Source: Lachnospiraceae bacterium (GTDB lineage: Bacteria; Bacillota; Clostridia; Lachnospirales; Lachnospiraceae). Taken from it: 32,874 bases of DNA. The notes under the pieces were generated by a model. That model did no database searches and was not told the origin of the DNA. It saw only the letters and a program-made list of their open reading frames with translations. The translations under genes and the position numbers were made by a program. The stretch is taken from assembly GCA_028693705.1 (NCBI GenBank), contig JAQUUX010000037.1, positions 1 through 32,874 on the forward strand, in the 5' to 3' direction. Positions 1 through 8,166 of this stretch are shown piece after piece. How positions within the stretch are numbered: position 1 is the first letter of the stretch; every line of letters starts with the position of its first letter.

Positions 1-199
1 GCACTAAAAAATCATATTTGGGGATTGTAAGAGGAAAACAAAACGAATAAAATAAAGACAGTCAAAAAATCTGAAACACATCAGGGCAAGTCTGTCTATT
101 TAATTCCTACAATAAACTTACACTATCCATTTCCCGTAAGGGGTTGACTTCTTTTGTCATTTTAGATACTCTTATATTACAACGATTACAAAATTGTGG

Positions 200-217
200 C
201 AGTCTCTTCTGAGACTG
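200..217 (+). promoter_or_regulatory. leader hairpin ahead of the zinc-ribbon gene
   Basis: A perfect 7-bp stem (CAGTCTC/GAGACTG, loop TTCT) sits about 35 bases before the start codon at 251. No T-tract follows it, so it is not an ordinary terminator. It could be an RNA leader structure or chance. The rest of positions 1-250 shows no gene. A TTGACT at 144-149 resembles a -35 box but has no well-spaced strong -10 box. Confidence 0.25.
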
Positions 218-250
218 GTCATCACTGTCTAATGGAAAAGGGGAAATTTT

Positions 251-589
251 ATGATGTACATTCATTATTGTAAACGTTGCCATCGGATACATATGCTTAA
301 CGGGCATAAAATGAACTGCCCCCGCTGTGAAGAACGATTAACCGAATTAAAACTTTCTTATCTGGATTATGTCAATATGAGTCTTCCGGAACGGGATCAA
401 CTGGTACATGCCTGTGAGGACGACAGCCGTCTGAAATCACTCAGCACTACCTACAGGATGTACAAGTACAGCAAGTGGTATCGTAAGTTGAAAGAGAGTG
501 AGCGTTTAGCAGTTGAACAATCTGCTATTACTCCGTCCATTGTCTTCACTACCGATCCACAGACACTCAACAGCCCGGTGGGCGCTTGA
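251..589 (+). CDS. small zinc-ribbon protein of unknown function
   Basis: A 112-residue soluble protein. Its N-terminus holds two CxxC pairs (C7/C10 and C23/C26) spaced like a zinc ribbon, and the remainder is charged and helical with no recognised catalytic motif. A purine-rich AAGGGGAAA precedes the start, and a second ATG lies directly after the first (254). The gene is monocistronic and closed by the terminator at 681-722, and it converges with the half-transporter pair to its right. The zinc ribbon is seen in the sequence. A nucleic-acid or protein-binding role is inference from zinc ribbons in general. I do not recognise a named family. Confidence 0.7.
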   Translation: MMYIHYCKRCHRIHMLNGHKMNCPRCEERLTELKLSYLDYVNMSLPERDQLVHACEDDSRLKSLSTTYRMYKYSKWYRKLKESERLAVEQSAITPSIVFTTDPQTLNSPVGA

Positions 590-680
590 ACAGTAACTGG
601 CACTATGTATCAATAATCTATTTTCCGATGGTAAAGTTTAACTTCTAGTTTCAAAAATTACAACTTCATATTGTTTATTC

Positions 681-722
681 AGAGTATGCTCACGTTCCCA
701 CGTTGCGGCATACTCTTTTTTT
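681..722 (+). terminator. intrinsic terminator of the zinc-ribbon gene
   Basis: A 9-bp stem (AGAGTATGC/GCATACTCT) with an 18-base loop is followed by a run of seven T on the plus strand. No T-run appears on the minus side, so it mainly ends rightward transcription. Confidence 0.85.
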
Positions 723-747
723 GCAATTTATCCTAAGCAAAACTTTT

Positions 748-1083
748 TTACATATAGAAAACAAAAATACCACACAAAATGCACAATACTCCCAGTAATT
801 TCCGTTTCGTAATCTTTTCTCTGAAAATAAAATAACTGAATACCATGACCAGAATATATCCTGCCGACTCTATTACCGGACCATTCTTGTAATCGATTTC
901 CCGATAAGCCACCACAGTTAAGAACATGGATGCCACCATCATACCGTATCCTATGATTACATATGGATTCAGATATTCCTGTAAAAAGGAGGCATATTGT
1001 CTGGCTGCACTCTTCTTTAATAAGATCTGTGACACAGATGCAATGACAACTGACAGCAGTAAAATCAAAATCCCTCTGCTCAT
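748..1083 (-). CDS. EamA/SMR-type half-transporter, subunit 2
   Basis: A 111-residue protein that is almost entirely four hydrophobic helices. This is the size and layout of small multidrug-resistance or ArnE/ArnF-type half-transporters. A Lys-rich segment (EKITKRK) lies between helices 3 and 4, as in many EamA halves. The start overlaps the stop of the upstream partner by ATGA, and a GAGGAGG site precedes it, so the two subunits are translationally coupled. ArnE/ArnF flip undecaprenyl-phosphate-linked aminoarabinose. Here the neighbourhood of GtrB-like transferases suggests a polyprenyl-phosphate sugar flippase, but that substrate is inference. A general drug or metabolite exporter is the alternative. 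Confidence 0.75.
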   Translation of the reverse strand: MSRGILILLLSVVIASVSQILLKKSAARQYASFLQEYLNPYVIIGYGMMVASMFLTVVAYREIDYKNGPVIESAGYILVMVFSYFIFREKITKRKLLGVLCILCGIFVFYM

Positions 1084-1436
1084 TCTGCCACCTCCTCTGT
1101 ATTCACGATGACCGTTCCCAATAATACCAGACCGATCCCCAGAATATTCTGCCAGGTAATGTGATCATGGAAAATAAGTACCGCCCAGACCATGGACCAT
1201 AGGAGAGTCATGGATCTGTTCGCATAGGCAATGGACAGGTCGAACTTCTTCAATGCCTGCTGCCAGAGGATAGCATATAATGCCAGGATTCCAAACTCCA
1301 ATCCAAACAGTATCAAAAAAGAAAAGCTGAAAAATTCTTTCCCCGATGCAAATTTTCCACACACGCTGGAAATGGTATATAAAATCACCACTGCCTGCAA
1401 TCCCAAAATATCTTTGATGGTAATCCTCTTCTTCAT
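1080..1436 (-). CDS. EamA/SMR-type half-transporter, subunit 1
   Basis: A 118-residue protein with four predicted helices. It contains an Ala-Tyr-Ala-Asn-Arg stretch followed by a Trp-rich helix (LLWSMVWAVL) typical of the third helix in EamA/SMR proteins. It is preceded by AAAAGGGG about 6 bases from the ATG. It forms a two-gene unit with the shorter subunit and probably a heterodimer, in the way ArnE/ArnF or paired SMR proteins do. It is divergent from the SGNH-like gene at 1577. Undecaprenyl-phosphate sugar translocation is a reasoned guess from the surrounding glycosylation genes. Confidence 0.75.
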   Translation of the reverse strand: MKKRITIKDILGLQAVVILYTISSVCGKFASGKEFFSFSFLILFGLEFGILALYAILWQQALKKFDLSIAYANRSMTLLWSMVWAVLIFHDHITWQNILGIGLVLLGTVIVNTEEVAE

Positions 1437-1576
1437 ATTAAACCCCTTTTATATTTGTAAATTCAATGTATCTGACCTATTCTTAAAAAAAGATTAAGAT
1501 TTTTGAATAAGTAGATTTTCCTTGGAAATCATAGTAAAATGTATTAAGTTAACTTAGAAATTAATGGAGGAGAACT

Positions 1577-2578
1577 ATGAACGACAAAAAATTCAAACCC
1601 AATGTACATATCATTTTACTGGCAATCATTATTTTCATCATCATTTTTTGTGCCGTAAGACTTTACATTTGGAACAAAGGAACAGATTCAGAATACGATC
1701 CCAACGCGGTCACAACTGAATTCGATACAGAACCCCTGGATGTTATTTTCCAGCTGTTGCCTGATAAACTGGAAGGACACGAAGATGATGGCGTAAACAC
1801 CGTACTCTGTTTGGGCAATGATGTTCTGACCGACGGAAGAGATGACCATACCTCTTTCTCAGAACTGGTAGCCGCTGACAGCAATTCTGTAGTATACAAC
1901 GGCGGTTTTGCCGGCAGTACACTTGCTGCAAAGTCTGCAGAATTTATTGAAGCTTGCCCTGATGATGCTTTCACGTTTTATTATGTCGCAGATGCCATCA
2001 GTAAACAAGACTTTTCCTTATTAAAAGATTATGCTGATAAGGCAGAGGGCAATGATAACACTTATGCTGATACCATCAGCACCCTGGAAACCCTTGATAT
2101 GTCTACCATTGACACACTGGTGATCTTCTATGACGCAAACGATATGTTACAGTACCGTGCCGTTATTGATCCTGAAAATCCTACCAGCCTGTCCACATTC
2201 TGTGGTGCATTATCCGCCGGTATCAGCGAGATCCAGGAAGCTTACCCTTATATCCGTATCGTTGTCATGTCACCATACTTTGGTTTTTCCAGAAATTCCG
2301 AAGGATATTACAGTAGTCTGGATACAGAAGATTTTGGTAATGGTAACCTGCCAAACTACCTGCTGAATATGATCGATACCACCCAGAAATATGGTGTCAG
2401 CATCATCGATAATTATTATGGGACGATCACAGAGACTAACTCCGGAGATTACCTTACCGATAATATTCATCTAAACAGCGACGGCCGTGAAGTCCTTGCC
2501 AAACGTTTGATTGATACCATTGGCATGATTGCCGGCACTGATGATGCAGAATCATCTACGGAAGAAACAGCAAAATAG
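1577..2578 (+). CDS. membrane-anchored SGNH-like protein with altered catalytic block
   Basis: A 333-residue protein. One transmembrane helix (about residues 10-32) is followed by an acidic linker and an extracytoplasmic SGNH/GDSL fold. GGAGGAG precedes the ATG. Aligned by eye with the paralogues at 12203 and 13182, block I reads GND (80-82), so the nucleophilic Ser position appears to be Asp. Block II Gly (YNGGFAG, 107-113), the AND of block III (187-189) and the DxxH of block V (DNIH, 295-298) remain. It may therefore be a non-catalytic or altered SGNH protein, perhaps binding glycan. The family otherwise contains cell-surface esterases and acyltransferases. A weak promoter-like TAAAAT lies at 1535-1540. 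It converges on the epimerase gene across a shared terminator. Confidence 0.8.
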   Translation: MNDKKFKPNVHIILLAIIIFIIIFCAVRLYIWNKGTDSEYDPNAVTTEFDTEPLDVIFQLLPDKLEGHEDDGVNTVLCLGNDVLTDGRDDHTSFSELVAADSNSVVYNGGFAGSTLAAKSAEFIEACPDDAFTFYYVADAISKQDFSLLKDYADKAEGNDNTYADTISTLETLDMSTIDTLVIFYDANDMLQYRAVIDPENPTSLSTFCGALSAGISEIQEAYPYIRIVVMSPYFGFSRNSEGYYSSLDTEDFGNGNLPNYLLNMIDTTQKYGVSIIDNYYGTITETNSGDYLTDNIHLNSDGREVLAKRLIDTIGMIAGTDDAESSTEETAK

Positions 2579-2613
2579 ACTCTAAAACCTGCGTTGTAAA
2601 ACAGAGCTATTGT

Positions 2614-2653
2614 AAAAGGCAGCTGGCACTTTATTTTGTGCAGCTGCCTTTTT
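2614..2653. terminator. bidirectional intrinsic terminator
   Basis: A strong hairpin: AAAAGGCAGCT pairs with AGCTGCCTTTT, then GCAC/GTGC continues the stem after one bulged G, with an 8-base loop. T-runs follow on both strands. It lies between the convergent SGNH-like gene (ends 2578) and the epimerase gene (ends 2677) and serves both. Confidence 0.9.
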
Positions 2654-2676
2654 ATTATCTTTCTTTTCCTTATACA

Positions 2677-3678
2677 TTACACTTCATAATGATAATATGA
2701 CTTAAACCACTCCACAAACTTTGAAAGTCCCTCTTCAATCGTAGTGCTTGGCTTGAATTCAAAGTCTCTCATCAGATCAGACACATCTGCATAGGTGCGG
2801 TACACATCTCCCGGCTGCATAGGCAAAAACTCTTTTTTAGCTTCCTTACCCAGACACTTTTCCAGGACTGCGATATAATCCATTAATTTCTCCGGTTTAT
2901 TATTACCAATATTATAGATCTTATAGAGAACACCCTTGGCATCTGCTGCCGGTGGATTGCACAGCATGTTTTCCACACCTTTTACAATATCATCAATATA
3001 GGTAAAATCACGGTACATATCCCCGTTGTTATAGATCTGAATCGGTTCTCCCGCCATAATCTTCTTTGCAAATTTGAAATATGCCATATCCGGACGTCCC
3101 ATCGGACCATATACGGTAAAGAAACGTAAGCCGGTCAGTGGAATACCATACAGCTTGCTGTAGGCGTAAGCCATCAATTCGTTTGATTTCTTAGTTGCTG
3201 CATAAAGGCTTACCGGACAATCTACCTGATCCTCTGTAGAGAAAGGAATCTTTTCATTGCCACCATAAACGGAACTGGAGGAAGCGAATACCAGATGATC
3301 CACAGGATTATGTCTGCAGCCTTCCAGGATATTGAAAAATCCCACCAGATTAGACTGGATATAAGCATCCGGATTATCAATGCTGTAACGCACGCCTGCC
3401 TGTGCTCCCAGATTTACCACCACATCAGGGTGATACTCTGTAAACAGGTGATTCACTGCTTCTTTATCTGCCAGGTCACCCTGTACAAAAGTATAGGTCT
3501 CATACTTTTGTAAAATAGCCAGACGGTCTTCTTTCAGACTCACGTCATAATAATCATTCATGTTATCAAAACCAATTACTCTGATATTCTGCTCCAAAAG
3601 ACTTTTAGAAAGATGAAAACCAATAAAGCCTGCGCCCCCGGTAATCAGATAAGTTTTACTTGCATCCAGTTTTTTCAT
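2677..3678 (-). CDS. UDP-glucuronate 4-epimerase-like NAD-dependent epimerase
   Basis: A 333-residue extended short-chain dehydrogenase/reductase. It has a Rossmann GGAGFIG (14-20), SSSSVYG (133-139), the catalytic YxxxK pair Y159/K163, and the GPxGRPDMA loop (191-199) typical of CapI/LpsL-type UDP-GlcA 4-epimerases (EC 5.1.3.6). It would turn UDP-GlcA into UDP-GalA. UDP-glucose dehydrogenase, which makes UDP-GlcA, is three genes upstream in the same operon. The start at 3678 is chosen because GAGGAG lies about 12 bases before it and the conserved N-terminus begins there. An upstream ATG at 3744 would overlap the preceding gene by 47 bases. Epimerisation of UDP-GlcNAc or another UDP-sugar cannot be fully excluded. 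Confidence 0.88.
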   Translation of the reverse strand: MKKLDASKTYLITGGAGFIGFHLSKSLLEQNIRVIGFDNMNDYYDVSLKEDRLAILQKYETYTFVQGDLADKEAVNHLFTEYHPDVVVNLGAQAGVRYSIDNPDAYIQSNLVGFFNILEGCRHNPVDHLVFASSSSVYGGNEKIPFSTEDQVDCPVSLYAATKKSNELMAYAYSKLYGIPLTGLRFFTVYGPMGRPDMAYFKFAKKIMAGEPIQIYNNGDMYRDFTYIDDIVKGVENMLCNPPAADAKGVLYKIYNIGNNKPEKLMDYIAVLEKCLGKEAKKEFLPMQPGDVYRTYADVSDLMRDFEFKPSTTIEEGLSKFVEWFKSYYHYEV

Positions 3679-3697
3679 AATCAAACTTCGCTCCTCT

Positions 3698-4450
3698 TCA
3701 ATTCGGCCATGTAACCGTAGTATCTTTATAAATGTTGTAACCATCTATTGTAGCTACTATTTCGTAACCATAATCTTCCATTGGCTGTTGAAACGTTTTT
3801 TCTGTGGATAAAATAATATAATTACAGTTATAGCCCTTGGCTGTCACCGATAATTCACCGGTTTCCATATTCTCCTGCTGCATCAGCCGATAAAAAGGAT
3901 CATCATAATCCCATCGATGCACCAGCATCTCCCGCCCGTACGGCATGATGATTCTGGAAGAATACTGTCTCACATAGTGAATCAGATCATCCGGAAATAC
4001 TGCACACACCTGGCTGCCGTCTTCGGGCAGTATCACATCACATACATCCACTACTGTCTGAGGAATATGATAGGCATTTTCCGCCTCCGCCATATAATCA
4101 CCAGTATATACATATTTTCCACTGAGCACAATCATCACGGTCATAATGATCAGTACCATTCTTCTGTGTCCTTCTAATAACCTGATCCCTGCATAAGCAA
4201 TGGTAACACTCATGGGGAGTATCCAAAGCATGCGGTAATAGGTTTCTGGATCCAGAAAATGATTAAATGCGATCTGGAATAAAGGAATCATAAAAACAAT
4301 CAATATACAAACCGGTACCGAGACAAGTAAAATACGCTTTGGCCAATTCTTTTCTTTCAGGAAAAGAAGAGCCAATGCGCCCAGATATAATAGCAGCAGT
4401 AAACCACTGCCCTTATAATTTTGTATCACACCGGTTACAAATGCAAACAT
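3698..4450 (-). CDS. membrane protein, likely C-terminal half of a split GT-C-like protein
   Basis: A 250-residue protein. The first 120 residues are about four membrane helices and the last 110 form a soluble domain with repeated aromatic and acidic residues. This is the layout of the C-terminal half of bacterial GT-C-like membrane proteins. It lies in the same reading frame as the 369-residue ORF upstream and is separated from it by 39 bases containing a TGA and a TAA. It has its own AGGAG 4 bases before the ATG, so it can be translated separately. Together the two ORFs give about 620 residues, a plausible size for one polytopic transferase. Function is unknown. Extracytoplasmic sugar transfer is inference. 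Confidence 0.65.
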   Translation of the reverse strand: MFAFVTGVIQNYKGSGLLLLLYLGALALLFLKEKNWPKRILLVSVPVCILIVFMIPLFQIAFNHFLDPETYYRMLWILPMSVTIAYAGIRLLEGHRRMVLIIMTVMIVLSGKYVYTGDYMAEAENAYHIPQTVVDVCDVILPEDGSQVCAVFPDDLIHYVRQYSSRIIMPYGREMLVHRWDYDDPFYRLMQQENMETGELSVTAKGYNCNYIILSTEKTFQQPMEDYGYEIVATIDGYNIYKDTTVTWPN

Positions 4451-4489
4451 AAAACTCCTTTATTTATACAAAATAATCATATTGTGAAA

Positions 4490-5599
4490 TCACAGCATTA
4501 CATACAATAGTGCATAGACTACACAGGGAATACAACACAATCCCAGTCTCCACAACAGTTGAAAGCTTCTGTGATATATGCTTAAGAAAAATCCAACACC
4601 AGCAATCAATACTGCCGTTAAAAACACACCCATGGTGGTGGCAAGAGCCGCTGTCATATTGGTGCAAAACAGTAATATCATAACCGACTTATCCACCTTA
4701 CCATCTTTTGCCACACATAACAGCAGCCAGCTGACAGAGATCATCACCAGATTAGCCAGCACAGATTTTCCCTGCCAGGTTCTGGTCAGGAAAAATGTAG
4801 CATTGGTATATAGAGAAACATTGCCAAAGATCTGTAAAAGGGAAATCAGTATCATAAATACAGGCAGGTTGTCCAAAAGCTTATGCGGCGTTTCAGATGC
4901 ATGATCCGATTCCTTCTCCAATAATTTTCGTCCAATCAGATAAAAATACAAATAGGTCAGTGGTATCAGCACAAGCGGTAACAACGTATGCGCCATAATC
5001 GTTGCATGAAGCCCACTGGTCTGTGCCAGAAAAGCAATCCATAGTGGAAACAGTGCCAATGCATGTCTGGTATCTAACGCCGTGGCAAATCCAGTATAGG
5101 GAAGCGTTCTGTATAAATCTCCGCTTTCAGCCGCCGAAACAGACTGTACAACATAATAGGCGTCATCCCCGTCAAAAGAAGCATAGGCAATGGCATGATA
5201 CATCTGGAATGCGATCAGTCCCAGAGCAATGACCCAGTAAATCATGGTTTCCAGTTCTTTTTTATCAGAACGCCATGCGGATAAGCATTTACCTGTTTCT
5301 CTGTAATTTTCCCGGAGTGACATGCCTATCTTATTTTTCCTGGAACACCATATGCCACTTATTGCTAATAGTGTAAGTACCACCACTGTGCATATCGTCA
5401 GCTCATACATGTTCCTGCCCGCCAATACAAAGGGCACGGCTATCAGCTGAAAAACTGCCAGCATGACAAGATAACCTGCGGCAAATATGTTTCCGCAGGT
5501 TATTCGTTTTCGTTCTATGAATTTTACAGGAAGGAATCCGATTGCAAATGGCACGATAACCAGCCATAAGATCAGTCCCAGTATGGAAAATACCATCAT
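4490..5599 (-). CDS. polytopic membrane protein, likely N-terminal half of a split GT-C-like protein
   Basis: A 369-residue protein with roughly eight to nine transmembrane segments. After the third or fourth segment there is an extracytoplasmic acidic motif DGDDAYY (143-149), like the metal- or substrate-binding acidic loop of GT-C transferases. It resembles, from memory, uncharacterised clostridial DUF6077-type membrane proteins, a comparison not verified here. It ends abruptly at a TGA after a helix, and the next ORF in the same frame supplies more helices and a soluble tail. AAGGA lies before the ATG, within the end of the UDP-glucose dehydrogenase region, and 11 bases separate the two genes. 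A second ATG sits at 5596. The likely role is a lipid-linked sugar transferase on the outer face. Confidence 0.65.
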   Translation of the reverse strand: MMVFSILGLILWLVIVPFAIGFLPVKFIERKRITCGNIFAAGYLVMLAVFQLIAVPFVLAGRNMYELTICTVVVLTLLAISGIWCSRKNKIGMSLRENYRETGKCLSAWRSDKKELETMIYWVIALGLIAFQMYHAIAYASFDGDDAYYVVQSVSAAESGDLYRTLPYTGFATALDTRHALALFPLWIAFLAQTSGLHATIMAHTLLPLVLIPLTYLYFYLIGRKLLEKESDHASETPHKLLDNLPVFMILISLLQIFGNVSLYTNATFFLTRTWQGKSVLANLVMISVSWLLLCVAKDGKVDKSVMILLFCTNMTAALATTMGVFLTAVLIAGVGFFLSIYHRSFQLLWRLGLCCIPCVVYALLYVML

Positions 5600-5610
5600 A
5601 AATTCATTCC

Positions 5611-6942
5611 TTATTTTTTGTCGTTTACAGCCATTCTACCGATACTGTAGTATTCTACACCGGCCTGTTCCATATCTCTGGTGTCGTAGATATTACGACC
5701 GTCATATACCAATGGAATGCTCATTAAGTCCTTATAAGACTTTGGCTTTACATCGCAGATTTCTTTCCACTCGGTGAATACAAAGCAGATATTTGCATCT
5801 TTTAATGCTTCTTCCGGATTCTTCACATAAGTGATACTTCCTCTGTCAATTCTGCCTCCTGGGAAACGCTTCTTAAAGTTCTCATCAGCAACCGGATCAA
5901 AAGCAACAATTTCTGCCCCCTGTTCCAGTAACAGCTTTACATTATCCAGTGATGGTGCTTCTCTCAGATCATCTGTACCGGCTTTGAAAGCCAGACCCAG
6001 TACAGCTACCTTTAAGCCCTGGAATGTGATCATACGCTCACTTGCTTTATGGAATAATTTTGTCTTCTGCTCAGCATTTACATCAACGGCTGCTTCTACT
6101 GTACGCAGTGTATATCCATTCTGATGTGCCAGATATTTCAATGCTTTGGTATCTTTCGGGAAACAGCTTCCGCCATAGCCGATACCGGCATGAAGGAAAT
6201 TAGAACCGATTCTGGCATCGTAGCTCATGCCCTTTGCAACAGCCTCAATATCTGCGCCTACCAGTTCACACAGATTGGCAATATCATTCATATAAGAAAT
6301 CTTCAATGCCAGGAAATCATTGCAGGCATATTTAATCATCTCAGCAGAACGTCTGTTAACAGATACAATCGGAAGCCCAAAAGGCTCATAAATAGCTTTC
6401 ATGGTTGCTTCTGCTTCTTTGCTCTCTGTTCCGATGATAAATCTGGCTGCATGTAAAGTATCATGAACTGCAGATCCCTGTGCCAGGAATTCCGGATTGG
6501 AAGCTACTTCAACCTTCACATCTCTCTTTAAGAAATCATGAATGAACTGTTCTACTTTGTCATTGGTGCCAATCGGTACGGTTGATTTTACAACAACCAG
6601 ACAATCCTGCTCTACAGATTCTGCGATCTGTCTGGACACTGATGCAATGTAGCTGAGGTTAGCACTTCCATCAGGCTGTTCCGGTGTACCAACACCGATA
6701 AAGATAGCATCTGCATGCGCATATGCTGCCTTGTAATCTGTTGTATAGTGAAGGCGGCCTGCAGACATGTTCTTCTGCATCAATTCTTCCAGTCCTTCTT
6801 CATAAATTGGAGAAACACCGCTCTCCATTAATTTGATTTTATTCTCATCCACATCTACGCAAGTCACATCATGACCTACTTCAGACAGGCAAACACCTGT
6901 TACCAGACCTACATAACCTGTTCCTGCTACTGCTATTCTCAT
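5611..6942 (-). CDS. ugd: UDP-glucose 6-dehydrogenase
   Basis: A 443-residue protein that oxidises UDP-glucose to UDP-glucuronate with two NAD+ (EC 1.1.1.22). It has the N-terminal Rossmann GTGYVG (7-12), the central EMIKYACN helix with K204, and the catalytic Cys260 in GGSCFPKD. The C-terminal UDP-binding domain includes GLAFKAGTDDLRE. Length and motifs are those of the Ugd/TuaD/HasB family. AAGGA precedes the ATG. It has its own promoter (7002-7030) inside the larger leftward operon and is followed after 11 bases by the split membrane protein and then the UDP-GlcA epimerase. This suggests that uronic-acid supply is set somewhat independently of the upstream mannose and acylation genes. Confidence 0.96.
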   Translation of the reverse strand: MRIAVAGTGYVGLVTGVCLSEVGHDVTCVDVDENKIKLMESGVSPIYEEGLEELMQKNMSAGRLHYTTDYKAAYAHADAIFIGVGTPEQPDGSANLSYIASVSRQIAESVEQDCLVVVKSTVPIGTNDKVEQFIHDFLKRDVKVEVASNPEFLAQGSAVHDTLHAARFIIGTESKEAEATMKAIYEPFGLPIVSVNRRSAEMIKYACNDFLALKISYMNDIANLCELVGADIEAVAKGMSYDARIGSNFLHAGIGYGGSCFPKDTKALKYLAHQNGYTLRTVEAAVDVNAEQKTKLFHKASERMITFQGLKVAVLGLAFKAGTDDLREAPSLDNVKLLLEQGAEIVAFDPVADENFKKRFPGGRIDRGSITYVKNPEEALKDANICFVFTEWKEICDVKPKSYKDLMSIPLVYDGRNIYDTRDMEQAGVEYYSIGRMAVNDKK

Positions 6943-7001
6943 TTTATTCGATCCTTTCGTATTATTGGCAGAATCCCACCTGCCAAGTCAAATATGTTAA
7001 A

Positions 7002-7030
7002 ATTATAACTCTTTTGTAAAATGTGTGCAA
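7002..7030 (-). promoter_or_regulatory. sigma-A-type promoter for ugd
   Basis: On the minus strand, TTGCAC (7030-7025) and a perfect TATAAT (7007-7002) are separated by 17 bases. Transcription would begin near 6995, giving a leader of about 50 bases before the ugd ATG at 6942. The intergenic space is 133 bases, unusually wide for this operon, and has no terminator hairpin, so read-through from upstream is also likely. Confidence 0.8.
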
Positions 7031-7075
7031 CCAATAACCATTGCTTATTTGTTCCCTGTTTCGTACAATAACCGG

Positions 7076-8146
7076 CTATTTCTCATACAGATAATCTTCC
7101 CAGCCTTCCCAGATACTGTCATAGTCATAGGTAAAAGCCAGGTTCTCCATATGCTGTAAAATCTCTTTATAGTTTTCTTTGGTAACTTCACAGTTTCCTG
7201 TTTCCATGGCATCCGTGATCCACAGACTGATATCCCTGCTGTAATGTTCATAGTCTGTGTAATTTTCCAGATTTGTAATAATATCTTCCTGATCTGTGAA
7301 GCAGAATAGGTGCACATTGTCATACGCCAGGAACCGCTCCATCAAAAGCTCGTATTTGCTGATAGTCGCCGAGATCTGTTCCGTCTTATAATAATTATAC
7401 CAATACAGGATACTATAGGGTGGGAAGAAAATATAAAATTCTGTATCCGGGTGTTTCTCAATGACAGGGCAGATATTGGCATCCATGTTCTCTGTAATGT
7501 CCTCCAAATAGGCATCAAAATCCATGGACTCCTCCGGTTTATCCGGTGACTGATAAGTCTGCATGACCACCCATTTACTATAGCCAAAATAAGGCCAATT
7601 TGCGTACACTTCTGCTAAGTCAGTTTTACTTGCAGGATCAACCAACGGTTTTAAAATATAATCCAACAACACATCTTTATTGATCCAATATCCTACATCA
7701 TTCAGGGGATTCGTATCATACAGATATTCCGGAATAGGATATTTTGTCTCATTGATTCCACCTGAATAGGAAGCTTCATCAATTCCCCAGAATACATTTT
7801 TCAAGGTATGTCCACTGCCATCCACCTGTTCCATAATATTGCTGATATCCTTTGGATAGGCGCCATTATAAGACAGTTTGATCGTATTACAGTCAAATGC
7901 CTGATTGAACCATCCGGTATTAAAATTAATGGTCATGGAAGATCCTAAAATCACGCTGTCATAGTCCATGTTCCTCGCCATACCCGGGTTCTGACTCAGC
8001 TGATTATCCACCACATAGGGGAACCCGCTGAGAGGTGCATGATATTGAAAGAAAGGATCTATATATACCACAACCGAGATACATGCGATCAGCCCTGCCA
8101 ACACAATACCTATGAATATCTTCAGCCATTTCCAATTTTGTTTCAT
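7076..8146 (-). CDS. SGNH-fold partner protein of the MBOAT O-acyltransferase
   Basis: A 356-residue protein with one N-terminal membrane helix (about 9-28) and an extracytoplasmic domain. It carries GSSM (68-71), the usual block I serine site of DltD/AlgJ/AlgX-type proteins, and a late DYEH (298-301) that provides the Asp-His pair. The spacing and the aromatic-rich C-terminal third match the dedicated SGNH partners that accept acyl groups from MBOAT proteins and pass them to a polysaccharide. The MBOAT gene lies immediately upstream, 20 bases away. AAGGA precedes the ATG. The acyl group (probably acetyl) and the acceptor sugar cannot be read from the sequence. Confidence 0.8.
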   Translation of the reverse strand: MKQNWKWLKIFIGIVLAGLIACISVVVYIDPFFQYHAPLSGFPYVVDNQLSQNPGMARNMDYDSVILGSSMTINFNTGWFNQAFDCNTIKLSYNGAYPKDISNIMEQVDGSGHTLKNVFWGIDEASYSGGINETKYPIPEYLYDTNPLNDVGYWINKDVLLDYILKPLVDPASKTDLAEVYANWPYFGYSKWVVMQTYQSPDKPEESMDFDAYLEDITENMDANICPVIEKHPDTEFYIFFPPYSILYWYNYYKTEQISATISKYELLMERFLAYDNVHLFCFTDQEDIITNLENYTDYEHYSRDISLWITDAMETGNCEVTKENYKEILQHMENLAFTYDYDSIWEGWEDYLYEK

Positions 8147-8166
8147 CCGATTGTTTCCTTATTTTC

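Noticed and set aside
4578-4904. Plus-strand open frame within the split membrane protein
   Set aside because: It is the mirror image of hydrophobic codons on the other strand, with no start signal or recognisable domain.
7066-7075. Terminator between the SGNH partner gene and ugd
   Set aside because: The region has direct copies of GGTTATTG rather than an inverted repeat, and there is no T-run. Only the promoter is supported.
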